Assembly (NCBI GenBank): GCA_019347795.1
Contig: JAHWKS010000151.1
Span: 1 to 9,014, forward strand
Direction of reading: 5' to 3'
Source of the DNA: Planctomycetota bacterium
GTDB taxonomy: Bacteria > Planctomycetota > Planctomycetia > Pirellulales > Pirellulaceae
Length of the DNA stretch: 9,014 bases
Below the pieces are notes generated by a model, which was given only the letters and a program-made list of their open reading frames with translations, had not been told where the DNA came from and searched no databases. The position numbers were made by a program, and so were the translations under genes. Below are positions 1-6,996 of the stretch, in pieces. Every line of letters starts with the position of its first letter. The stretch's first letter is position 1.

Positions 1-2
1 CT

Positions 3-1193
3 TGCGATGCCGAGGTCCGCCGCGTCCGGCCCCGCGGCGCGCGCACGCTGCTGGCGCGGTGGCGAGCGCGCCGAGCCCGGGCAGAGCCGCGACCCTCGCC
101 GAGCAGTGGGGAGGTCCATTCCGCCGGGGCGCATCCGGGACTTGCGCTCCGGGCGCGGGCCGCGCTCGCTGCGACCTGGGAGTTCCCCGACGACAAGGCG
201 GATTGGCGCCGTCCGGCGCTTCAGGCGGCGCTGGAGTTGGCGCGGGAGCATCGTCCGCAGGCAATTTACTCGACGGGGCCGCCGCACAGCGTGCATGGGG
301 CCGCACTGGCGATGCAGCGAAGAACGGGGCTCCCCCTGGTGATTGACTTTCGCGATCCCTGGGCGCGGAACCCGTGGCGGCAGAACGGCGCCGGCAGCCG
401 CCGTCAACGCCTGCTGCAAAGGCTCGAGGCCGACTGCATCCGCCAGGCTGACGCCGTAATCCTGAACACCGACGCCCTGCGGCAGGAGTTTCTCGAGCAC
501 TACGGCGAAGCGTTCGCCGAAAAACTCGTCGTCATCCCCAACGGATATGACCCGCAGCTCCTCAGCAACGTGGAGCGTCTGCTGGCGATGGAAGAGCTGG
601 GGCGGTCGCCGGGGGTGTTTCGGCTCTGCCATTCAGGAAAACTCTACGGCGGACGCGATGCGCGACCGCTGGTCGAGGCGTTGTCGCTGCTGCGCCGCCG
701 CGGGCGCCGGGTGGAGTTTCACCAGGTCGGCCATTGCGAAAACGCCGACGCCGTGCTCGAACACGCCCGTCGCGTCGCAGTTGAGGATCAGGTCCACTTG
801 GAGGGTCAGGTCGATCACCAAACTACCCTCGAGCACATGGCCGCGGCCGACGCCTTTGTCGTGCTCCAGGCGGGAACGGCGGTGCAGATTCCCGGCAAGC
901 TGTTCGAGATGCTGATGTTCCGCAAGCCGATTATCGCCTTGACCGGGCCGGGCGCCACGGCCGACGTCGTGCAGCGATACGGGCTCGGCGCCGTAGCCGG
1001 CCCGGATGATCCGCAGGCAATCGCCGCGGCGCTGCAGTCGATTTGCGGCGCGAGCGCCGACCAGCAATGCAATTCTCCCGGCGACGCCCGTCGCGTCGCG
1101 CTGGAAGCGTTCAACGGACGGACGCTGACCGGTCGTTTGGCGGAGATTTTGGACCACGTGAGCGTTACACCGCGCAACGAGTTGATGAAGTGA
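3..1193 (+). CDS. GT4-type (group 1) glycosyltransferase, 5'-truncated by the window edge
   Basis: Likely transfers a sugar from an activated donor onto a growing glycan at the cytoplasmic face of the membrane. The frame is open from base 3 to the TGA at 1191-1193, giving 396 visible residues and no convincing start, so the gene begins upstream. A TTG at 237 is in frame but lies inside conserved sequence: FPDDKADW (from base 183) and YSTGPPHS flank it, and both are typical of the N-terminal Rossmann lobe. Other family marks are DFRDPW (visible residues 115-120), a HSGKLYGGRD donor-domain opening, and QIPGKLFE (Lys299, Glu302), where Lys and Glu sit at the usual nucleotide-sugar-binding positions. 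From family length I infer that roughly 50-60 N-terminal residues are missing. The first 55 or so visible residues are rich in Arg and Ala and poorly conserved. The 3' end overlaps the next gene by four bases. Donor and acceptor cannot be read from sequence; the family call is firm. Confidence 0.9.
   Translation, partial: CDAEVRRVRPRGARTLLARWRARRARAEPRPSPSSGEVHSAGAHPGLALRARAALAATWEFPDDKADWRRPALQAALELAREHRPQAIYSTGPPHSVHGAALAMQRRTGLPLVIDFRDPWARNPWRQNGAGSRRQRLLQRLEADCIRQADAVILNTDALRQEFLEHYGEAFAEKLVVIPNGYDPQLLSNVERLLAMEELGRSPGVFRLCHSGKLYGGRDARPLVEALSLLRRRGRRVEFHQVGHCENADAVLEHARRVAVEDQVHLEGQVDHQTTLEHMAAADAFVVLQAGTAVQIPGKLFEMLMFRKPIIALTGPGATADVVQRYGLGAVAGPDDPQAIAAALQSICGASADQQCNSPGDARRVALEAFNGRTLTGRLAEILDHVSVTPRNELMK
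1190..1193 (+). other. GTGA stop/start overlap
   Basis: The TGA ending the first glycosyltransferase (1191-1193) shares bases with the GTG start of the heparinase-like gene (1190-1192). No clear Shine-Dalgarno sequence precedes it, so translational coupling is a reasonable inference. The next in-frame ATG is 78 bases further on and would leave a gap in an otherwise packed operon. Confidence 0.6.
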
Positions 1194-3670
1194 TCACGAA
1201 GGCCTCCATCCCGACCGAGGCGCCGGCCGTGACGATCCGCGGCGGCGTCGAATCGCCGCCGGCTCGGATGCGCTTGGCTGCCGCAATCGTTTGCGGCGGC
1301 TGGGGCATGCTGCTGTCGCCGCCGGTGCTGGCGAAGCTGGCCGCCCCGGACGGCGAACTGGAGAGCGCGAGGACGCTGATCGCCTTGTGGTCGCTTGCGG
1401 CCGCTCTAGGGCTTCTCGCCGCGTGCTCGCTGACGGCGGTCCTCGCGCCGAAGAGTCGGGGCCAACGGGTCGTGTCGCTCGGCGCCGTTGCGGGTTTTGC
1501 CTTCGCAACCGGCGGAGGGCTGATGCTGTTGGCGACGGCGGCAGGATTCCTTGCGGCGACGACTCTCTGGCCGCCGCTTTGGGAGATCGTGCTCAATGTC
1601 CGAGGGCGCGAACTGGCCGCGCGCGTCGCCGTGCCCGCGACGGGCGCGTTGCTCCTGACGGCGGCGCTGGTTGCGGCGAGAGGGAAAGGAGATGTTCGCC
1701 TCGAGCCAGGCCGCCGCCGAACCGCTCGTCGCCGTCATCGCTCGGCGGCCGCCCTTCTCGCCCTCGGATGCCTGATCGGGTTCGCGGCGGGGGGCGCGGC
1801 GCGGAGCGTCAACCACACGGACCCGCTTTCTCGCGTGGCGCCCGGAACGGCGCTGGCGGCGCGGCTTGCCGACGTGGAAACGAAACAGGGGCGCGACGCC
1901 GCGCGCCGGGCGCTGATCGGGCATTTCCGCCGCCGCCGGTCGGTCGCTCTCCCGCCGCCCGAGTTCTGTTGGTCCACGGGCGCCTGCGGCGAGACCCGCC
2001 GCGCAAGGAACTTGCTGCGCGGCCTGGCGGCTCGCGAGGTCGAGATCCCGTGGGATGTGCCGTCCGCCCGGGCCACCTCGTTCGACTTGCAGCGACAAAC
2101 GTTCCTCGCGGCCGCGGTGCAGGACGCGTGCGGCTCGCTCGAACGTGGCCGGCTCGAGGACGCCGCCGCGTGGATCGCCACGTGGCGTCGCGCGAACCCG
2201 GTTTGGCCCAACTTTCACCCCTACGCTTGGCGGGACGACCCGACCGCCAACCGCATCCAGTCGCAGATGCTCGTCATGGAGCAGCGCCGCCGCCGGGGAC
2301 TGACCTCCGAGGCGGAGGAGGCGGCCTTCCTGGAATCGGTCTTGCAGCACGCCGATCGCCTGATGGACGAAGAGGAGCACAATTACCAGACCAATCACGG
2401 CCTGATGCAGAACTGCGGGCTGCTGGCCATTGCCGCCTCCTATCCCGAATTCGACGTCGGCGGCCGCTGGCGCGAGACCGCGGTCCGGCGGATGCAGCGG
2501 CACCTGGCCGAAACCGTGGCGGCCGACGGCGGGTTCCTGGAAATCGCGCCGGGTTATCACTGGTCGGCGACGAAGAAGTGTCTGTGGTTCCTCGCCTGCT
2601 CGCGCCGCGCCGGAATCAAGCTGCCGCCGGTTTTCGAGCGCACCGTGCGCGGCATGGTTGACGCCTGTCACGGCCTCCTGCAGCCCGACGGCTCCCTGCC
2701 GATCATTGCCGACACGGACCACCGCCGGCGCCACGGCGAGGCTTGGCCCTGGGAGACGCTGCCTGCGTGGCCGGAATTGGCAGAGCTGCGAGCCGCCCTC
2801 GAAAGCTCCAACTCGCCGCCCGGAGAGCTCGGCGTTCGCCATTGGCCGGAGAGCGGCTATCTGGTGCTGCGCGCCGCGGCGCCCAGATGGGACGCGGACT
2901 CGGCCCTGATGCTCACGCTCCGGGCCGGACCCAAATCGCGAGCGCACCTGCATTACGACGCGCTCTCGCTGACGCTGTTCGCCGGGGGCAAACCGCTGCT
3001 CTCGGGACCGGGCTACCTTCCCTACGACACGCCCCGTCGCGAGCAGGCGATTGGCACAACTGAGCAGAACTCCGTTTCCGTGGACGGCCGCTCCCATCGG
3101 GCCGGCGACAGCGTTTGGCGGTTTGTGAAGGCGATTGGCGCGCCTGACGACTCTCCGGACTTCGTCGCCGCCTGCGCCGAGTCGCGGTTGTACGACGGCG
3201 TGCGCCACCGGCGCACCGTCGTATACGGCCCCGCGACAGGCGGAATTGTTGTCGTGGACGAGCTTTCCTCAGCGGCGGAGCACGTCTATCGGCAGCACTT
3301 TCGCACGGATGCGAGGCTACGCGCGAGCGCCGCCGCGGGAGAAGCATTCGTGTATGATCCGTCCGGCAAGGCGGCGCCGCTCCTGCTGCTTAAGTCGTGG
3401 ACGTGGGAAGGAGATCGTCTGGCGCCGGCGCCTGGCGTCGTGCGCGGACCGGTGGTCGATTTTGTCGCCGGGCCGCGCCGAGACAACCTCTTTGTGACGC
3501 GACTCGCGGCGTCCTCCGAGGCGCCGCAGGACGCGGTCCAGCTCGCCGGCCGGTCGCTCGTCTGGACGGGAGATCGGGGCCGCGCCGTGCTGGCCTTGCC
3601 GATTGCGACTGCCGATGACTGCCGCTGGCGCCCGGCCGGCGGCGCCGATTCCCCAACCTCGTTCCCCTGA
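1190..3670 (+). CDS. Membrane-anchored heparinase II/III (alginate-lyase-like) family protein
   Basis: Predicted polysaccharide lyase cutting uronate-containing glycans by beta-elimination; 826 aa. The GTG start at 1190 overlaps the upstream stop (GTGA); an ATG at 1268 (residue 27) is the alternative. Residues 29-50, 62-86, 94-126, 142-163 and 186-204 are five hydrophobic segments. Loop charges (R/K-rich at 87-93 and 164-184, acidic at 53-58) follow the positive-inside rule and put the rest of the protein outside the cytoplasm. Residues about 280-540 look like the helical toroid of alginate/heparin lyases, with NHG (Asn402-His403) and GYH (Tyr456-His457). Residues about 550-800 look like the heparinase II/III beta domain, with AHLHYDALS (His586, His588, Asp590), which resembles the family's HGHYDKLS motif. 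These match the Asn/His/Tyr/His catalytic set known for PL12, PL15 and PL17 lyases. Family members are usually soluble or carry a signal peptide, so the multi-span N-terminus is unusual. Substrate unknown; it could remodel the polymer made by this locus. Confidence 0.87.
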   Translation: MITKASIPTEAPAVTIRGGVESPPARMRLAAAIVCGGWGMLLSPPVLAKLAAPDGELESARTLIALWSLAAALGLLAACSLTAVLAPKSRGQRVVSLGAVAGFAFATGGGLMLLATAAGFLAATTLWPPLWEIVLNVRGRELAARVAVPATGALLLTAALVAARGKGDVRLEPGRRRTARRRHRSAAALLALGCLIGFAAGGAARSVNHTDPLSRVAPGTALAARLADVETKQGRDAARRALIGHFRRRRSVALPPPEFCWSTGACGETRRARNLLRGLAAREVEIPWDVPSARATSFDLQRQTFLAAAVQDACGSLERGRLEDAAAWIATWRRANPVWPNFHPYAWRDDPTANRIQSQMLVMEQRRRRGLTSEAEEAAFLESVLQHADRLMDEEEHNYQTNHGLMQNCGLLAIAASYPEFDVGGRWRETAVRRMQRHLAETVAADGGFLEIAPGYHWSATKKCLWFLACSRRAGIKLPPVFERTVRGMVDACHGLLQPDGSLPIIADTDHRRRHGEAWPWETLPAWPELAELRAALESSNSPPGELGVRHWPESGYLVLRAAAPRWDADSALMLTLRAGPKSRAHLHYDALSLTLFAGGKPLLSGPGYLPYDTPRREQAIGTTEQNSVSVDGRSHRAGDSVWRFVKAIGAPDDSPDFVAACAESRLYDGVRHRRTVVYGPATGGIVVVDELSSAAEHVYRQHFRTDARLRASAAAGEAFVYDPSGKAAPLLLLKSWTWEGDRLAPAPGVVRGPVVDFVAGPRRDNLFVTRLAASSEAPQDAVQLAGRSLVWTGDRGRAVLALPIATADDCRWRPAGGADSPTSFP

Positions 3671-3675
3671 CAAGC

Positions 3676-5766
3676 ATGCTGCGTCCACTCCGTGAAAAGA
3701 GGCTGTTCCGCGTCGGCGTTGTCGGCGCCGGCTATATCAGCGAGTTCCACATGCGCGCGCTGCGGCGTTTGCCCGGCGTGCAGGTTGTCGGAATCGCCGA
3801 TCGGGATCCGTCGCGGGCGGGCGCCGTGGCCGAGCGGTTTCAGTCGTCGGCGTTTCCGTCGCTGGCGGCGCTGGCGGAGTCCGGGGCCGAGGTCATTCAC
3901 GTCCTTACGCCCCCCGACAGCCACGCGCCGCTTGCCTTGGAGGCGCTGGAGCGGGGCTGTCACGTCCTGGTGGAGAAGCCGCTTGCCACGTCGCCTGAAG
4001 ATTGCGATCGGCTGGCCGCCACCGCTCAGGCGACGGGCCTGACGGTCGGGGTAGTTCATTCGTATCTGCGCGATCCTTTCATGGTGCGCGCGCTGGAAGC
4101 GGTTCGGCGGGGCGACATTGGTGAGGTGGTCACGGTGGACTATCTCCGCAGCTCCGCCTATCCCCCGTATCGAGGAGGGCCGTTGCCTCCCCCCTATCGC
4201 GAAGGCGGCTACCCATTCCGCGACATGGGCGTGCACGCGCTCTACCTGATGGAGGCCTTTCTCGGCGAGATCGAAGACGTGGACGCCCAATTCCGCACGC
4301 AAGGCGGCGACCCCAATCTCCTGTTCGACGAATGGCAGGCGCTGGTGCGATGCCGCCGCGGAACGGGGCATGTGCAGCTTTCCTGGAGCGTCAAACCGCC
4401 GCAGCACGTGCTCATCGCTCAAGGGACGCGCGGCGTGCTGCGGGCCGACCTGTTCAGCATGTTCGTCTCCGTGCGCAGGAAGCGGCGGCTCCCCTCGGCC
4501 GTAGAGCGGGTGACCGGCGCTTTGGCCGAAGGGGGACAAATCTGCAGGCAGGTCCCTTGGAACGTCGCCCGCCATCTGAGCGGCGGCATCCGAAGATATC
4601 ACGGTCTACAAGCGTTGGTGGAGGAGTTCTACGAGAGCCTCGCGGCGGAGCGGCCTGCTCCGTTCACGCCGGCCGCAGCGCGGCCGATTGTTGACTGGGT
4701 CGAGCGCGTGGCGCGGCGGGCCGACGAAGCCAAAGAGCAGCTTCGAGCGCGGCTGGCGCCTTCGCAGCCGAGCGCTTCGATCCTCATTACCGGCGCGACC
4801 GGCTTCATCGGCCGTCGTCTTTTGGCGCGATTGCTGGAGAGAGGCGAGCGGGTGCGAATTCTCGTCCGCCGCCCCCCGCCGGACGAACTAGCCGGGCATC
4901 CGCTCGTCGAGATCGCTTGGGGCGACTTGGGCGATCCCGACGCCGTGGAGCACGCGATGAAAGGCGCGCGCCAGGTGTATCATTTGGGCGCCGCCGTCCA
5001 CGGCGACGACGCCGACTTTGAGCGCGGCGCCGTCGCCGGGACGCAGAACGTCGTGCAGAGCGGCATCAAGCACGCGATCGACCAACTGGTTTACGTCAGC
5101 TCACTGAGCGTGCTGCACCTGGCGGCGGTGCGGCGCGGATGCGCAGTCCGCGAGGACTGGCCGCTCGAGCCGCACCCGCAGCGGCGCGGCGGCTACACGC
5201 AGTCGAAGCTTGCGGCGGAAAGGATCGTCGCCGCCGCGGTCCACGATCAGGGCCTGCCCGCTGTCATCTTGCGTCCGGGCCAGGTGTTCGGTCCCGGCGG
5301 CGATCCGGTCACCGGCGCGGTCGCGCAGCGTCTGGGAAACCGGCTGATCCTGCTCGGGAGCGGCCGCACGCCCCTTCCCCTGGTTCACGTGGAGGACGTG
5401 GTTGACGCAATTCTGGCCGCCGGCCAAAGCGACATCCGCGACGGCTCGGTGTTCCATCTCGTTGATCCGGTCCGCATGACGCAACAGGAGGTGCTGGATG
5501 GCTACCGCCGCTCGGCGCCGAATTTCCGATACAGCCGGCTGCCGCTTCCGCTGGTTTACTCGCTCGCTCTTGCGGTCCAGGGCCTGGTCGCCTTGACGGG
5601 AAAGCCGGCGCCGCTTTCGACCTATCGGGTGCGTTCGTCGCGGGCGCCCCTGACGGTCGATTGCAGCGCGGCGCGGCAGCGGCTGGGCTGGGCGCCGCGC
5701 GTGGGCGTGGAAGCAGGGCTGGAAGCTCTTTGGTCGACTCCCCCCGCTCACCCGGCGCCGACATGA
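3676..5766 (+). CDS. Fusion protein: Gfo/Idh/MocA oxidoreductase + extended-SDR NAD-dependent epimerase/dehydratase
   Basis: A 696-aa chain with two complete nucleotide-binding enzymes, probably acting in succession on a sugar or nucleotide sugar. The first half (about 10-345) is Gfo/Idh/MocA: VGVVGAGYIS (Gly17, Gly19) is the Rossmann NAD(P) motif, VEKPLA carries the catalytic-type Lys101, and FRDMGVH gives Asp183 and His187, the usual D-x-G/V-x-H active-site pair. A short charged linker (about 345-368) follows. The second half is an extended SDR: TGATGFIG (372-379), VYVSS-type serine (Ser475/476), Tyr507-x-x-x-Lys511 and LRPGQVFGPGGD. It has the C-terminal hydrophobic stretch and LGWAPR ending of 3-beta-HSD/epimerase-like members. 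The Asn usual in the NVxGT motif is replaced by Ala452. There is no stop or frame change between the halves. The ATG lies 5 bases after the upstream stop without an obvious Shine-Dalgarno; the end overlaps the next start. Substrates cannot be assigned. Confidence 0.92.
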   Translation: MLRPLREKRLFRVGVVGAGYISEFHMRALRRLPGVQVVGIADRDPSRAGAVAERFQSSAFPSLAALAESGAEVIHVLTPPDSHAPLALEALERGCHVLVEKPLATSPEDCDRLAATAQATGLTVGVVHSYLRDPFMVRALEAVRRGDIGEVVTVDYLRSSAYPPYRGGPLPPPYREGGYPFRDMGVHALYLMEAFLGEIEDVDAQFRTQGGDPNLLFDEWQALVRCRRGTGHVQLSWSVKPPQHVLIAQGTRGVLRADLFSMFVSVRRKRRLPSAVERVTGALAEGGQICRQVPWNVARHLSGGIRRYHGLQALVEEFYESLAAERPAPFTPAAARPIVDWVERVARRADEAKEQLRARLAPSQPSASILITGATGFIGRRLLARLLERGERVRILVRRPPPDELAGHPLVEIAWGDLGDPDAVEHAMKGARQVYHLGAAVHGDDADFERGAVAGTQNVVQSGIKHAIDQLVYVSSLSVLHLAAVRRGCAVREDWPLEPHPQRRGGYTQSKLAAERIVAAAVHDQGLPAVILRPGQVFGPGGDPVTGAVAQRLGNRLILLGSGRTPLPLVHVEDVVDAILAAGQSDIRDGSVFHLVDPVRMTQQEVLDGYRRSAPNFRYSRLPLPLVYSLALAVQGLVALTGKPAPLSTYRVRSSRAPLTVDCSAARQRLGWAPRVGVEAGLEALWSTPPAHPAPT
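5763..5766 (+). other. ATGA start/stop overlap
   Basis: The ATG of the second glycosyltransferase (5763-5765) overlaps the TGA of the fusion gene (5764-5766). This is a classic translational-coupling arrangement. The upstream bases are C-rich and show no Shine-Dalgarno match, so re-initiation by the terminating ribosome is the likely route (inference). Confidence 0.75.
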
Positions 5767-6968
5767 GAGTCATTTACATCTCCAGCGGGAACTTGCCGTC
5801 GCGCCTGGCGAATTCGATCCAGGTTGCGAAGATGTCGCAGGCGCTTGCCCGGCATGCGCCGGCGTTCGAACTGGTGACGCTGGGGGACGCGGCCTCGCTC
5901 GCGGCGGGGCGTGAGTTCGATTTCCGCGAATGGTACGGTTTGAATCACCACTTCCGCATCACCCGGTTGCCGCTCCTGATCCGCGCTTCCTATCCGTTTC
6001 CACGGGAACATCGGCTCCGGCAGTTCCCGCTACTGGCCACCCTGTACGCCAAAGCCCGCAAGTACGAGGTGGTCTATACCCGTTCCACCGAGGCGGCCCG
6101 CTGGGCGGCTCGTCTGGGATGCACCGTGCTATTGGAGTCCCACGAGGCTCTGGATGCCGGGTACCTCCGTCGACTGGCGCGGCGACGGGTATTGCTGGTC
6201 ACCATTTCCGAGCGGCTCCGCGAGGCGTACGCGGCCGCCGGGTTCCCCCGCCAGCGAGTGCTGGTCGAGCACGACGGCGTCGATCTGGAATCATTCCTCC
6301 CCGCGCAATCGAAGGCCGAAGCCCGGCGCTTGCTTGCGGCGCCCGAGGAGGGGCCGGTCGTGGGCTACATCGGGCACCTTTATGACTTCAAAGGCATCCC
6401 CCTGATGTACGAACTGGCCGCGCGGTTGCCGCACTGCCGGTTCCTGCTGGTCGGCGGATGGGATGAGGACATCCGGCGGGTCGCCGCCGTCTGCAGCCAG
6501 CGGCGCCTGGACAACATTTGCGTGGCCGGCCATGTCCCGCTAGCCCGCTTGGCGCCCTACTTTTTTGCGTGCGACGTGCTGCTGCTGCCCAACAGCGGAC
6601 GGCACGCCTGGTCGGAGACGACATCTCCCTTGAAGCTGTTCGAATACATGGCCTCGGGCCGGCCGATCGTGGCCTCATCCTTGCCGAACATCGCCTCGGT
6701 GCTCGAGCACGGCAGGAACGCACTGTTGGCCGCGCCGGACGACCCGGCCTCGTTCGCCGCGCAGACGCAGAGATTGTTGAGCGATCCGCCGCTGGCAGAC
6801 CACGTTGCGGCGGCTGCGAAGGACGACGTTCAGCACTACACATGGGATAATCGAGCCGCACGCATCCTGGCCGCTGCCGCGGCCCGGCTCCGTTGTCCGC
6901 ACCTTTCCGCTCATATTTCCTGCTCCGATGCCCACGCGCTTCGGGCGAAGCAGCCGGCATCGCCGTAG
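5763..6968 (+). CDS. GT4-type (group 1) glycosyltransferase
   Basis: Predicted cytoplasmic retaining glycosyltransferase of the GT-B fold, 401 aa, normal for the family. The start is the ATG overlapping the previous stop; it begins MRVIYISSGNLPSR, the usual first beta strand and glycine-containing loop, and the region upstream belongs to the preceding protein. The N-terminal lobe includes an ANSIQVAKM segment common in GT4 proteins. The lobes join near HDGVDLESF (170-178). The C-terminal donor lobe opens with VGYIGHLYDFKG (Gly201, His205), and the nucleotide-sugar site is SPLKLFEYMASGRPIVAS with Lys291 and Glu294, matching the family E-x7-E region. The last 25 or so residues, after YTWDNRAARIL, are not typical and contain two Cys and several His; they may be a dispensable tail. 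It differs from the first glycosyltransferase in the window, so it is probably a separate transfer step rather than a duplicate. Donor and linkage unknown. Confidence 0.93.
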   Translation: MRVIYISSGNLPSRLANSIQVAKMSQALARHAPAFELVTLGDAASLAAGREFDFREWYGLNHHFRITRLPLLIRASYPFPREHRLRQFPLLATLYAKARKYEVVYTRSTEAARWAARLGCTVLLESHEALDAGYLRRLARRRVLLVTISERLREAYAAAGFPRQRVLVEHDGVDLESFLPAQSKAEARRLLAAPEEGPVVGYIGHLYDFKGIPLMYELAARLPHCRFLLVGGWDEDIRRVAAVCSQRRLDNICVAGHVPLARLAPYFFACDVLLLPNSGRHAWSETTSPLKLFEYMASGRPIVASSLPNIASVLEHGRNALLAAPDDPASFAAQTQRLLSDPPLADHVAAAAKDDVQHYTWDNRAARILAAAAARLRCPHLSAHISCSDAHALRAKQPASP

Positions 6969-6970
6969 GA
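6967..6970 (+). promoter_or_regulatory. Candidate Shine-Dalgarno AGGA for the permease gene (GTG start at 6979)
   Basis: AGGA at 6967-6970 overlaps the TAG stop of the glycosyltransferase and sits 8 bases before an in-frame GTG at 6979. That spacing is good for a ribosome binding site. It is 26 bases from the ATG at 6997, too far to serve it directly. This makes GTG 6979, which adds six residues, a real alternative start for the permease. A four-base match can occur by chance. Confidence 0.35.
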
Positions 6971-6996
6971 CGCCTTCCGTGGGTTCAAATACGCGC

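Noticed and set aside
1043..1189. Extension of the heparinase-like gene upstream to 1043
   Set aside because: It would overlap the well-supported C-terminus of the first glycosyltransferase by about 150 bases and adds only Arg-rich sequence; GTG 1190 fits the operon overlap.
1406..3208. A 600-codon open frame on the minus strand opposite the heparinase-like gene
   Set aside because: Its product is Arg/Gly/Ala-rich with no recognisable domain, while the plus-strand frame carries clear lyase motifs. Long antisense frames are expected in GC-rich coding DNA.
3286..4602. A 438-codon minus-strand open frame crossing the junction of the heparinase-like and fusion genes
   Set aside because: It spans two genes whose plus-strand products are both well supported and shows no domain; it is a compositional shadow.
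5661..5762. Extension of the second glycosyltransferase upstream to 5661
   Set aside because: The canonical GT-B first strand starts at ATG 5763, and the upstream bases encode the conserved LGWAPR end of the fusion protein in another frame.
6805..6996. Extension of the permease frame upstream to an ATG at 6805
   Set aside because: This part overlaps the conserved end of the glycosyltransferase and translates to Arg/Thr/Pro-rich sequence unlike any permease N-terminus.
6969..6996. Possible promoter or terminator in the largest intergenic gap
   Set aside because: Only 28 bases, with no T-run, convincing hairpin or -35/-10 pair.
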